NCBI GenBank assembly: GCA_021770245.1
Contig: JAETRI010000025.1
Location: 1-51,370 of the forward strand
Length of the DNA: 51,370 bases
Direction of reading: 5' to 3'
From: Lachnospiraceae bacterium
GTDB taxonomy: Bacteria > Bacillota > Clostridia > Lachnospirales > Lachnospiraceae
This document shows, in pieces, positions 40,807 through 48,985 of the stretch. A program made the translations under genes and the position numbers. The notes under the pieces are model-generated. The model saw only the letters and a list, made by a program, of their open reading frames with translations, was not told the DNA's origin and searched no databases. Every line of letters begins with the position of its first letter. Positions within the stretch are counted from its first letter, which is position 1.

Positions 40807-41493
40807 ATGAAAACGATCTATGAGAAAAACAAACACCTCCTGCCTTTTGCGTTCTACATGCTGGTATATCTTTCCTGGTTCGCATGGCTGGAGGATCGGT
40901 ATATATGGAGATATCAGGTAATCCACGTTCCCGTGGATGATCTCATTCCTTTCTGTGAACCGTTCGTCCTCCCCTATTTCCTCTGGTTTGCGTACATCCC
41001 GGCGGTGGTCCTGTACCTGGCCTGGCATGACCGGGACGGTTATTATAAAAGCGCCATTTTCCTGTGTACCGGTATGACCGTCTTCCTTGTGGTGTCCACC
41101 CTGTTTCCCAACGGCCATCACCTGCGGCCCGCCGTAATGCCCAGGGACAATATTTTTTCCCACATGGTCATGCTTCTATACCGGACGGATACGCCCACAA
41201 ACCTGTGGCCCAGCATCCACGTGTACAACTCGCTGGGGGCGCACATTGCCTTATGCGGCAGCCAGCTTGGAAAAAGGAGGGGGATACGCCTTTCTTCCCT
41301 GCTCCTGTGTGTCTCCATCGTCCTTTCTACCATGCTTTTAAAACAGCATTCCTTCTTTGATGTGGCGACGGCTTTCGTCATGACGGGAGTGATGTATGTG
41401 CTGGTATACCGCTGTGACCTGTTATACTACCTCAGGCAGTTCCGCTCGGGCATGCGGGAGAGACGTTCCCGCCGGGCGGCCGGTAAATTATAA
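40807..41493 (+). CDS. PAP2-family membrane phosphatase
   Basis: A 228-residue integral membrane protein with about six helices. The PAP2 signature is partly recognisable: NGHHLRP (about 102), LWPSIHVYNSLGAHIA (the PSxH motif, about 133-148) and KQHSFFDVATAF (the H-x-x-x-D motif, about 181-192). The family hydrolyses lipid phosphates outside the membrane. Paired with a lipid kinase it could recycle phosphatidate or polyprenyl phosphate. GAGAGGG precedes the start. A strong terminator follows. Confidence 0.85.
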   Translation: MKTIYEKNKHLLPFAFYMLVYLSWFAWLEDRYIWRYQVIHVPVDDLIPFCEPFVLPYFLWFAYIPAVVLYLAWHDRDGYYKSAIFLCTGMTVFLVVSTLFPNGHHLRPAVMPRDNIFSHMVMLLYRTDTPTNLWPSIHVYNSLGAHIALCGSQLGKRRGIRLSSLLLCVSIVLSTMLLKQHSFFDVATAFVMTGVMYVLVYRCDLLYYLRQFRSGMRERRSRRAAGKL

Positions 41494-41514
41494 TTTTGTA
41501 TACACACCGAACCT

Positions 41515-41549
41515 TTGGGGGAGCGCTTTCGGCGCTCCCCCAATCTTTT
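41515..41549 (+). terminator. Intrinsic terminator after the PAP2 gene
   Basis: TTGGGGGAGCGC (41515-41526) pairs with GCGCTCCCCCAA (41532-41543), followed by TCTTTTA. Confidence 0.85.
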
Positions 41550-41663
41550 ATACAGGATGACGTCATGAACCGGTTATCCCTCTTCCATGGCAGGCTTTGT
41601 TCCGGGCGGGAGACCGATTCCGGAATCGCTTTCCCCCGCAAAACAGAGCCCGGCATGCCCTTC

Positions 41664-43076
41664 CTACTTTGCGCCGTTTCCCGTGAACACCTCGAGCACC
41701 GTTTTAATCAGGATCTTAAGATCCAGGCTCACGGACCAGTTATCGATATACTCCACATCCAGCCTGACGATCTCCTCAAAATCCGTGATATCGCTTCGTC
41801 CACTCACCTGCCACATGCCCGTCAGGCCCGGCCGGAAGCTCAGGCGCTTCTTATGATAGGTTTTATACTGTTCGAATTCGTCCAGCGTGGGGGGCCTGGT
41901 CCCCACCAGGCTCATATCCCCTTTCAGGATATTGATGAACTGGGGAAACTCATCCAGGCTCGTCCTGCGCAGGAATTTTCCCACTCTGGTGATCCTGGGA
42001 TCGTCCTCCATCTTGAACATGAGCCCGTCCATCTCGTTCCGGGCCATCAGTTCCTTCTTGCGCTCCTCCGCATCCACATACATGGAGCGGAATTTATACA
42101 TCCGGAACACCCGGCCGTTACGCCCCACCCGTTTCTGGGCAAAAAACACCGGTCCCGGGGAATCCAGCTTGATTATGGGAAACAAAAACACCGTCAGAAC
42201 CGCCAGCACAAGCGTGCCCACCAGCGCGCCCGCGATGTCCATCCCCCGTTTCAGCAGAAGCTGTCCGAAGGGCATCACCCGGTTGGCATAGGTGATCATG
42301 TGGAAACGCCCGAACTGGGACAGCATGCGCTGGGGCGCCTCCCGCAGCTCCAGCACGGGAATCTGTAGATGGATGGTGAGCCCCATAGCAGCCAGATTTT
42401 CCATTTCCCTAAGCAGCCCCTCCTCCGTCTCCCGGTCCGCGCAGATGATCACCTCGTCCAGAGACGTGCCCAGACAATAATCCACCAGGCCGTCCCTCGC
42501 GGCCACCACAGGGATACCGTCCACGGACCCGGCGTCTCCCGAAAGCAGGACCATCCCCTTGATTTGATAGCTGTAATCCCTGATCCCTCGCATCTCCTCC
42601 ACCAGGGCCCCGGCCTCCTCCTTGGCGGCCACCAGAAGGATCTGCCGCCCCGCCCCGGACATCCGGTAGAACAGAGGCAGGTATTTTTTATAAATCTGGT
42701 GGGCCGCAAACGTGAAAAGCACGTCGATGGCCACAAAATAGAACAGCACCTTCCGGGAATAGGCGTCGATGATCCGCGTGAAATACAGCGCCATCGTCCC
42801 GCCTGCCAGCGTCACCAGGCTCATCTTAAGGACCTCTATGATTTCCTGAAAGGGCCCCCGCAGCAGCATATTCTGATAAAAGTTCTTATAGAGGTTGACG
42901 ATCAGAAAAACCACGAGGAAAATAGCCATCAGGATCCTGATGTCCGCAGGAGAATTCGTTCCCCTGAAGAAGCGTCCGTGCCTGAAATAATTGGCCAGGG
43001 CCATACTGAGCACCAACACGATACCGTCAATGGTAATGATGATCAGGTTCTGCAAGTTCGATTTTCTCTGATACAT
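41664..43076 (-). CDS. Polyprenyl-phosphate sugar-1-phosphate transferase (exopolysaccharide initiation)
   Basis: Starts a surface polysaccharide by moving sugar 1-phosphate from a nucleotide sugar to undecaprenyl phosphate. 470 residues: four membrane helices (about 10-110), a CoA-binding-like domain (about 135-250), a fifth hydrophobic segment (LLKRGMDIAGALVGTLVLAV) and the catalytic Bac_transf domain (about 275-470) with KLDSPGPVFFAQKRVGRNG, FRMYKFRSM, ITRVGKFLRRTSLDEFPQ, FINILKGDMSLVGTRP and RPGLTGMWQVSGRS. AAGGAGCAGAAGAT precedes the start, which overlaps the end of the VanZ gene by 50 bp. No other polysaccharide genes are in the window. Confidence 0.93.
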   Translation of the reverse strand: MYQRKSNLQNLIIITIDGIVLVLSMALANYFRHGRFFRGTNSPADIRILMAIFLVVFLIVNLYKNFYQNMLLRGPFQEIIEVLKMSLVTLAGGTMALYFTRIIDAYSRKVLFYFVAIDVLFTFAAHQIYKKYLPLFYRMSGAGRQILLVAAKEEAGALVEEMRGIRDYSYQIKGMVLLSGDAGSVDGIPVVAARDGLVDYCLGTSLDEVIICADRETEEGLLREMENLAAMGLTIHLQIPVLELREAPQRMLSQFGRFHMITYANRVMPFGQLLLKRGMDIAGALVGTLVLAVLTVFLFPIIKLDSPGPVFFAQKRVGRNGRVFRMYKFRSMYVDAEERKKELMARNEMDGLMFKMEDDPRITRVGKFLRRTSLDEFPQFINILKGDMSLVGTRPPTLDEFEQYKTYHKKRLSFRPGLTGMWQVSGRSDITDFEEIVRLDVEYIDNWSVSLDLKILIKTVLEVFTGNGAK

Positions 43077-43542
43077 ATCTTCTGCTCCTTTTCATCATAC
43101 ACCATAACAGAATAGCGGACAGCAGGTATCCCAGCATACTGAATGCAAAGCTTCCCACACATTCCTCAAAGGCATAATGCCTGCCTTCGATAAAAATTTT
43201 CGCCTTTTCCGTCAGATAGCAGATCGCGGCCAGTACGGCCGCGCTTCCCGCCAGTCGTTTCCACCGCCGTGCCTTTTCAAAGGTAAATTCCGCCGCGCTT
43301 CCCCAGCTTACGCCCAGGGCAAGGAAGAGAACCGCCCTTCCGGTCTGCCGGATCAGATAAATGATCTGCCGGGTTCTCTCCGTATAAACGCCGTCCTCCC
43401 CTTCCCCCGCCACATAGCCCACAAAGGACCGATCCAGGGCCTTCGTAGCATTCCCGTTCTGAAAGGACAGGATGCAGATCAATGCCAGAATGGCGGTAAA
43501 GAACAGCCAGGATACGATCCGCCTACTTTTCTCACGCTCCAT
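43027..43542 (-). CDS. VanZ-like membrane protein
   Basis: 171 residues with about four membrane helices. The family pattern is present: RIVSWLFFTAILALICILSFQNG at the start (split: RIVSWLFFTAILAL, ICILSFQNG), and KIFIEGRHYAFEECVGSFAFSMLGYLL-type end (EGRHYAFEECVGSFAFSMLG, about 118-137), like the 'R..x..D/E...N..G' tail of VanZ. Function unknown, though VanZ confers low-level teicoplanin resistance in enterococci. GGGAGG precedes the start. Its end overlaps the sugar transferase start by 50 bp, suggesting coupling. Confidence 0.78.
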   Translation of the reverse strand: MEREKSRRIVSWLFFTAILALICILSFQNGNATKALDRSFVGYVAGEGEDGVYTERTRQIIYLIRQTGRAVLFLALGVSWGSAAEFTFEKARRWKRLAGSAAVLAAICYLTEKAKIFIEGRHYAFEECVGSFAFSMLGYLLSAILLWCMMKRSRRYVSEKIELAEPDHHYH

Positions 43543-43564
43543 GCCGCCCTCCCTTTCGGGGTCC

Positions 43565-43603
43565 GGAACGCCCGCTCCCTCTGCCGGCCGGGCGTTCCTT
43601 TTT
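43565..43603 (+). terminator. Hairpin with U-run on the plus strand, role unclear
   Basis: GGAACGCCCG (43565-43574) pairs with CGGGCGTTCC (43589-43598), followed by TTTTT on the plus strand. It sits between two minus-strand genes. Possibly a barrier to antisense transcription, or a weak terminator on the minus strand for the dehydrogenase. Confidence 0.45.
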
Positions 43604-43628
43604 CCCCAAAAAAGCTGCCGATTCGTCC

Positions 43629-44657
43629 TTATCTTTCAGGGGAAACGATGTATTTTCCTTTTGAGCGCAGCTCGGGGCTGGCCAGCACCTCCGCCAGCTT
43701 TTCCAGGCCGCATACTTCATATACCATGCTGCTCACATCCAGCCTGCCGCTGTCGATCAGGTCGAGGGCCCGCTTCTGGGTATAGGGATTGATATAGGAA
43801 GCCTTCAGCACCAGTTCCTTCCTGAAGATCTCAAAGGGCTTGATGGCGACCGTTTCATCCGGCTTGGTTAAGCCGAACATCATGACCACCGCCTTGTTTC
43901 CGGCAATGTCGATGGCCTGGGCGATGGTGGAAGGCCGTCCCACGCACTCGATGACCACGTCGGGGGCATCCATCCCCTCCGCCCGCAGGGCTGCCTTCAC
44001 ATCCCCGTGCAGCGGATCGATGCACACGTCCGCCCCCAGCGAACGAGCCACCTCCCGTTTGCTCTCCACGGGCTCCAGCAGGGCCACCCGGGCCGCACCG
44101 GCCAGTCTGGACAGCTGCAGCATCAGAAGGCCGATCATGCCTCCGCCGATTACGGCCACCCGATGGCCGGGCCGGATCTCGCACATATCGATCCCGTGCA
44201 GGCAGCATGCCACCGGCTCCGTCATGGCTCCCTGCTCAAAGGAGGTGTTCTCTCCCAGACGGTACACCTGACGCACATTCACCGCGCAATACTCCGCGAA
44301 ACCGCCGTTTACCGTGGTTCCGTATCCGATCATATGTTCACAATAATGGGCCATACCCTTCCTGCAGGGATCACATGCGCCGCAGTAACAGTTGGGGTCC
44401 ACGCAGACCCGGTCGCCCGGCCGGTAGGCATCCACCTCACATCCCACTTCCTCCACGATCCCCGAAAATTCGTGGCCAAGGATGGTGGGCGGCGTCACGT
44501 CCGCCGCGCCCTGATCCCCCTCATAGATGTGTACGTCCGTGCCGCAGACGCCGCAGGCCTTCACCCGGATCAGGACGTCCGAAGGACCCACCTGGGGCTT
44601 CGGCGCTTCCTCCACGCGCAGATCATGCTTTCCGTAAAATACCGCACTTTTCATCAT
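43629..44657 (-). CDS. Zinc-dependent medium-chain dehydrogenase (polyol/threonine type)
   Basis: 342 residues. The catalytic zinc site is visible as KACGVCGTDVH (Cys38) and GHEFSG (His62, Glu63). The structural zinc site lies in DPNCYCGACDPCRKGMAHYC (about 87-106). The NAD(H)-binding motif is VAVIGGGMIGLLMLQL (about 167-182). The pattern is near sorbitol, threonine and galactitol-phosphate dehydrogenases; the substrate is undefined. AGGAGG five bases upstream supports the start. It is followed by the VanZ gene after 86 bases. Confidence 0.9.
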   Translation of the reverse strand: MMKSAVFYGKHDLRVEEAPKPQVGPSDVLIRVKACGVCGTDVHIYEGDQGAADVTPPTILGHEFSGIVEEVGCEVDAYRPGDRVCVDPNCYCGACDPCRKGMAHYCEHMIGYGTTVNGGFAEYCAVNVRQVYRLGENTSFEQGAMTEPVACCLHGIDMCEIRPGHRVAVIGGGMIGLLMLQLSRLAGAARVALLEPVESKREVARSLGADVCIDPLHGDVKAALRAEGMDAPDVVIECVGRPSTIAQAIDIAGNKAVVMMFGLTKPDETVAIKPFEIFRKELVLKASYINPYTQKRALDLIDSGRLDVSSMVYEVCGLEKLAEVLASPELRSKGKYIVSPER

Positions 44658-44736
44658 TACATCCTCCTCGCTTTTCTTTTTCTATTATGTACCATTTTAC
44701 CGGCAAAGTATCCGAATCCGTAAAATACGCCCGTTC

Positions 44737-46083
44737 TCACGCAGGAGCGCTCCGGTTCCTTCCGTAATTCAGGCGATAGTAACAGACACCGTCCAAAAGC
44801 AGCATCGCACACCAGCCAACGCAGCAGGATACCGGAAAGCTTCGGATCCCCATCCTCCCGGACAGGAGGTAGACGAACAGCACCCGAAAACCGGTCTGCA
44901 GGGCCGTTCCCGCCAGAGTCATTTTCATCATGCCCATTCCCCGGAAATATCCCTGGATACCGTTCGTCAAACCGGGAAGAAAATAAAAGAAAGCCATCAG
45001 CCCCAGGTATCTGCCACCCTCCCTGAGGACTTCCGCCGCCTCCCGATCCACAAACAGCCCGATAAGAACCTCTTTTGCCGCATATACGACCAAAGAGATA
45101 CCGAAGCCGTAGGCCAGCTCCAGCAAAAGCCCCGTGCGCAGTCCCTCCCGGATCCGCTTCGTGTTGCCCGCACCGTTATTCTGGGCGGTGAAAGTAGACA
45201 TGGCATTGGAAATATTGCGCTCCGGCACCAGGGCATAATCGTCGATCCTGGCCGCCGCATTGAAAGCCGCCATCACATCCACGCCCATGGCGTTCACCGC
45301 CCCCTGGATCAACAGGTTCCCGACAGGCTGACAGGCCTGCTGCAGCGCGGTCACGCCCCCGTATCCCAGGGTCTTTTTCAGAAGGGCGCCGTCCATACGA
45401 AACTCCTTCGCCCCGGGCCGCAGCAGGGGAACCCTTTTCCAGATATATCGGATACACAGGGCGGCAGAAAGAGCCTGGGCCGCCACCGTGGTCAATGCCG
45501 AACACACGATGCCGAAATGCAGGCCGCCTATAAGGATCAGATCCGATACCCCATTGAGGACGGATGCGGCCACCAGGAAAATCAAAGGCGTCACCGAATC
45601 CCCCACGCTTTTCAGGGCGGAGGAGAAGGTATTATAAAAATAGGTAAAGGGCATCCCCAGGAAAATCAGCCGCAGATAGATCACGGCGCTCCCCAGGATC
45701 TCTTCCGGCACCTGCAGGCTGCAAAGCAGGGGACGCGCCCCCAGGATCCCCGCTCCCGTGAGAATAAAAGAAAACCAGGCTCCGAACACCGACACCGTGG
45801 CCACCTCTTTTCGGAGGAGCTCCTCTTCCCCCGCTCCGAAAAAACGGCTCATCAGCACCGAAGCCCCCATGCTGATTCCGGAAGTCCCCAGTATGAAAAT
45901 ACTCATCACCGGCCCGGCCGTGCCCACCGCGGCCAGCATATCCTTTCCGATGAAACGGCCCACGATCATGGAATCCACCACATTGTAGGTGAGCTGGAAA
46001 AGATTCCCTAAAATCAACGGCATCGCATAAACTGCCAGCTGCGCGGGGATATTCCCCTCCGTCATTTTCACCGTTCTGGCCAT
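44737..46083 (-). CDS. MATE-family efflux transporter
   Basis: A 448-residue multidrug and toxic compound extrusion protein, twelve helices in two MatE halves. Motifs include MPLILGNLFQLTYNVVDSM (about 20-38), VGRFIGKDMLAAVGTAGP, QQACQPVGNLLIQGAVNA and the second-half ARIDDYALVPERNISNAM. The family exports cationic drugs by sodium or proton antiport. GGGAGG before 46083 marks the start. The YARHG lipoprotein gene ends 40 bases upstream, so the two may be cotranscribed. Confidence 0.92.
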   Translation of the reverse strand: MARTVKMTEGNIPAQLAVYAMPLILGNLFQLTYNVVDSMIVGRFIGKDMLAAVGTAGPVMSIFILGTSGISMGASVLMSRFFGAGEEELLRKEVATVSVFGAWFSFILTGAGILGARPLLCSLQVPEEILGSAVIYLRLIFLGMPFTYFYNTFSSALKSVGDSVTPLIFLVAASVLNGVSDLILIGGLHFGIVCSALTTVAAQALSAALCIRYIWKRVPLLRPGAKEFRMDGALLKKTLGYGGVTALQQACQPVGNLLIQGAVNAMGVDVMAAFNAAARIDDYALVPERNISNAMSTFTAQNNGAGNTKRIREGLRTGLLLELAYGFGISLVVYAAKEVLIGLFVDREAAEVLREGGRYLGLMAFFYFLPGLTNGIQGYFRGMGMMKMTLAGTALQTGFRVLFVYLLSGRMGIRSFPVSCCVGWCAMLLLDGVCYYRLNYGRNRSAPA

Positions 46084-46123
46084 CCGAATCCTCCCTATAC
46101 CCGCTAACGGACATGCCGCGCCC

Positions 46124-47695
46124 TCATCCGTAAAAGGGGAGCCCTTCAAACCAGTCCCAGGAAAAGCCGCCGGTTCCGTCCGGCAGGCGGCATTCGTTCT
46201 CCTCCACGTTCAGCCAGCCGCTCTCCCCCGTGGCCTCTTTTTCCAAAAGGACCCACTCCGACAGGTCGCCGGCGCGGACCACCACCCGGTCGCCCGGCTC
46301 CAGCACCGGGCCCGTTTCCGCCCCTGCACGCTCCGTCAGCAAGGGGATGCGCACCAGCGCGACGGCAGTATTGCCCGCATATTCATAGGAATCCTTCTCT
46401 ATCCGGCACAGTTTCCCGTCCCTTAGCATATATTCCATCTCCAGGGGCTGACACTGGAAATGGGACTGTTCCACAGGCGCGGCGATCCGATCCGGCAGCG
46501 CCTCCAATCCCTCCGGATAGGAACAGATCCGCCCCTGTTCTACGATATCCCCCCGTTCATACCCGTAAAAATCACAGCTGTAATCCGAGCTGGGCCCGTC
46601 CGAAGCCAGCACGATCTGCCACTGCGTCCCGTCCATGGAGATCAGATAGCAGCGGGGACGCAGGTTTATTTCCTCCGCCCGTATACCGGCAGACGCTTCC
46701 CCGGAGGTCTCCGGGAAAATCCGCAGGTCCATCGCCCAGACCTCTTCCTCCTGCTCCTCACAGGTATAGACGATCTGCTCCCTGCTGCCGTCGCCGTCCA
46801 GATCCACCCAGGAACCGGACAGCAGGGCGCGGGCAGACCGGAAGCTTTCGCCGCCTTTGCTGCGGTAATTCATGATTTCTTCGGTTTCCAGTACCTTGCT
46901 TAAGTTGGCCTGCTCCGTTTCGCCGAGCGTATCGTTTCTTGCATCAAACTCCGCCGCATCGTACTTGGGCTCGTACCAGTTCTTCAGGCGGAAAACCGCA
47001 TCCAGGAAGGGATCCGAAAACCGTCTGCCGCGTACGGCATAAATTTGGTTGCGCACGATGGCCAGATCCGTCTGGTTCATCCCCCACAATGTTTCCTCGT
47101 CCACCAGCTCTGCCGACAGATCCGGATAGTAAGGCTCGTCCGCGATCACGTCGAAACAGCACATATAATTCTCCTGAAAGCCGTTGGGATCCAATTCGTC
47201 CCCGCACATCATCAGCTCATACCGGTCCAGCGGATTTCCGTAATCATCCTTCACCTGCAGAAACAGCAGCGCCGTACCGTCCTCCAGCGTCAGATCCAGC
47301 CGTTCCCCCGAAACGTTATAATATCCCGCGTAGCGGATCTCCTCCTGATCCAGATAGGAAAGCGCTTCCTCCAGGGAGATACTCCCCCGGTCAAAATTAA
47401 AAAAACCCGCAGTCCCGCCGTCTTTCTTCTCCCCGGCATCCTCCTGCCCGGTTCCGCTCCCCGCCGACTGTGCGCCCTGCGAAGGCCCGCCTTCCTCCGG
47501 CGTCTCATCCTGCCCCATTGAACCGTCCTGATATACCTGCTGCGAAGCCGCTCCTTCGCCCTCCTGCCGTGCGGCCGCCGCGCAGCCCGCCAGAAACGCG
47601 GACGCCAGCAAAACGGCCAGCAGCCGGCAGGCCCCTGCGCCCGTTTTGCGGCCGCTCGTCCCCATATGTAAAAAAAGCGGACATGCTTTCCTCAT
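46124..47695 (-). CDS. YARHG-domain lipoprotein
   Basis: 523 residues. Signal peptide with lipobox LLASAFLAGC (about 29-38), then a Gly/Gln/Glu-rich linker (40-95). The YARHG domain lies at about 205-260: TDLAIVRNQIYAVRGRRFSD (the canonical Y-A-R-H-G is Y-A-V-R-G here) and NWYEPKYDAAEFD. A region of about 290-520 resembles a beta-propeller-like or SH3-ended tail (GSWVDLDGDGSREQIVYT, and GDRVVVRAGDLSEWVLLEKE). Surface-located; function unknown. AAGGG eight bases before ATG 47695 comes from repeat E1. A later ATG at 47662 lacks a ribosome binding site. Confidence 0.8.
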   Translation of the reverse strand: MRKACPLFLHMGTSGRKTGAGACRLLAVLLASAFLAGCAAAARQEGEGAASQQVYQDGSMGQDETPEEGGPSQGAQSAGSGTGQEDAGEKKDGGTAGFFNFDRGSISLEEALSYLDQEEIRYAGYYNVSGERLDLTLEDGTALLFLQVKDDYGNPLDRYELMMCGDELDPNGFQENYMCCFDVIADEPYYPDLSAELVDEETLWGMNQTDLAIVRNQIYAVRGRRFSDPFLDAVFRLKNWYEPKYDAAEFDARNDTLGETEQANLSKVLETEEIMNYRSKGGESFRSARALLSGSWVDLDGDGSREQIVYTCEEQEEEVWAMDLRIFPETSGEASAGIRAEEINLRPRCYLISMDGTQWQIVLASDGPSSDYSCDFYGYERGDIVEQGRICSYPEGLEALPDRIAAPVEQSHFQCQPLEMEYMLRDGKLCRIEKDSYEYAGNTAVALVRIPLLTERAGAETGPVLEPGDRVVVRAGDLSEWVLLEKEATGESGWLNVEENECRLPDGTGGFSWDWFEGLPFYG

Positions 47696-47698
47696 TTT

Positions 47699-47784
47699 TA
47701 TACCCTTGCCTTTCCCGTTTTGGGTCTTCCCAAAACGGGAATAGGCCCAAATCCGTAAGATTGAAAATTTTAATTTTCAATCTT
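47699..47784 (-). repeat. Family E repeat, second copy
   Basis: 86 bp differing from 4844-4930 by one substitution and one indel: AAGATTGAAAA/TTTTCAATCTT hairpin, TACGGATTTGGGCCTATT, CCCGTTTTGGG/CCCAAAACGGG hairpin, then AAAGGCAAGGGTATA. Here the AAGGG becomes the ribosome binding site of the YARHG gene; in the other copy the equivalent base makes ATGGG. Confidence 0.85.
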
Positions 47785-47817
47785 TTCCCATCTCCTCATG
47801 TCCCTCCCGAACCGCTC

Positions 47818-48372
47818 TCAAAGACGGCTCTTGTCCGCACCGATTTCCCAATCCTGATACACCTTAGAGCCCGTCGCACCGCGCTGCCCCTGATATTTGC
47901 CCCGGTAAGGCTTCTCCGCCGCACCGTCCATCTCGGCAAATACCAGCTGGCCCACCCGCCTGCCCGCTTTCAGCTCTATGGCGCAGCGGTTTGCGTTGAA
48001 CAGCTCCAACGTAATCTCTCCCCGAAAGCCCGGATCCACCCATCCCGCATTCTGAATGAACAGGCCCAGCCTCCCCAGGGAACTCCTGCCTTCCACAAAG
48101 GCAGTCAGGTCATCCGGCAGGCTGAAATATTCCATGGTGGTAGCCAGCACAAACTGGCCGGGAAGCAGGATATAGGTATCCGTTTGGATCGTCTTATAAC
48201 CGATCTCCCTCTCCATGGAGAGGATCCCGGAGGAAATATCCTCCACCACGCTGAAAGTGTTTCCCAGGCGGATGTCCACGCTCGCGGACTGGATCTGCTC
48301 CTGTGTAAGCGGGGAGATCCCCAGCTTTCCTTCTTCCATTCTCTTTCTGATGCCTTTATCCGATAATATCAT
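47818..48372 (-). CDS. dcd: dCTP deaminase
   Basis: Deaminates dCTP to dUTP, feeding thymidylate synthesis by ThyA. The 184 residues contain [10 protein letters not shown] (about 29-38), [37 protein letters not shown] (about 95-113, substrate-binding Arg/Ser), [13 protein letters not shown] (catalytic Glu about 122) and [13 protein letters not shown] near the C-terminus. The start is 48372; ACGGGATCAAACC upstream is part of a variant family A repeat. A consensus promoter lies about 105 bases upstream. Confidence 0.94.
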   Translation of the reverse strand: MILSDKGIRKRMEEGKLGISPLTQEQIQSASVDIRLGNTFSVVEDISSGILSMEREIGYKTIQTDTYILLPGQFVLATTMEYFSLPDDLTAFVEGRSSLGRLGLFIQNAGWVDPGFRGEITLELFNANRCAIELKAGRRVGQLVFAEMDGAAEKPYRGKYQGQRGATGSKVYQDWEIGADKSRL

Positions 48373-48377
48373 GGTTT

Positions 48378-48421
48378 GATCCCGTCTGCGCGCGATAGCG
48401 CACTCTCAAATCAGGGGAGGT
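48378..48421 (-). repeat. Family A leader repeat, copy A10
   Basis: CCTCCCCTGATTTGAGAGTG, CGC/GCG with GCGCGCAGACGGGATC on the minus strand; the usual GGGAGC is GGGATC here, so the dcd ribosome binding site is weak. Next to it, GAAACGCAGTTTC and GGACCTTTCGCGGTCC hairpins (48423-48470) complete the leader. Confidence 0.65.
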
Positions 48422-48475
48422 TGAAACGCAGTTTCAAGCTCATACCCGTCTGCGGACCTTTCGCGGTCCGTTTTG

Positions 48476-48504
48476 ATTATACTACACCTATCCCTTACTT
48501 TCAA
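48476..48504 (-). promoter_or_regulatory. Sigma-A promoter for dcd
   Basis: TTGAAA (48504-48499), 17 bases, TATAAT (48481-48476). The transcript would start near 48469, so the family A cassette lies within the leader. Confidence 0.82.
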
Positions 48505-48535
48505 TCCGGCTGCGGACAAACCCGGAAAAATTCCC

Positions 48536-48734
48536 AGGCCAACCGCATGAACGTCCCTGCCCGGCTCCGGCAGAACGAGGTGACCGCAGAGGGGACCATC
48601 CAAAAACGCCGGCACTTAGCGAGCCCGTCCTTGGCGAGCTTAGTACCGCTGCGTTTTTGGCTGAGCGAAAGCGGGTCCCCGATGGGTCACCTCGTTCTGC
48701 CGGAGCCGGGCAGGGACGTTCATGCGGTTGGCCT
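48536..48734. repeat. 199-bp hairpin element with perfect 50-bp arms (family D)
   Basis: 48536-48585 and 48685-48734 are perfect inverted copies. Inside, GGGGACC/GGTCCCC and CCAAAAACGC/GCGTTTTTGG form further helices around an apical GGCACTTAGCGAGC...GGCGAGCTTAGTACC. The strip GGCTGAGCGAAAGCG followed by GTCCCCGATGG is also found in the truncated copy at 7.4 kb. It lies between the divergent dcd and hydrolase promoters. Confidence 0.88.
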
Positions 48735-48755
48735 CAGGGAAATCACAAGATGCCG

Positions 48756-48784
48756 TTGTAAATGGCAAAGAACTATTTTATAAT
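48756..48784 (+). promoter_or_regulatory. Sigma-A promoter for the alpha/beta hydrolase gene
   Basis: TTGTAA (48756-48761), 17 bases, TATAAT (48779-48784). A leader of about 195 bases follows, made entirely of family B and C modules. Confidence 0.8.
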
Positions 48785-48809
48785 CAAAAAAGGAGACCGG
48801 TAGATCGCA

Positions 48810-48985
48810 GATGTGCTGCCGCAAAGGACGCGGCATGGAGGGTTAGATTGAAAAATAAGCCCGATGGCTTATTTTTCAATCCCAATTTGTGCCGCAGGCG
48901 GCCCAAATCGAATCGCAGATGAGAAATCGCATCCGCGATTTCTCATCGCGGTGCCGCAAAAGACGCGGCATGGAGGATTAGTGCG
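48810..48985 (+). repeat. Family B and C leader before the alpha/beta hydrolase (B5, C2)
   Basis: GTGCTGCCGC, AAAGGACGCGGCATGGAGGG, TTAG (a first B end module), then the perfect 16-bp C2 hairpin GATTGAAAAATAAGCC/GGCTTATTTTTCAATC (48846-48861, 48866-48881), TTTGTGCCGCAGGCGGCCCA, GATGAGAAATCGC/GCGATTTCTCATC (48918-48947) and a second end module, TGCCGCAAAAGACGCGGCA, TGGAGGATTAG (48951-48981). It lacks only the CATGAATCGAAGATTCATG palindrome. Confidence 0.8.
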
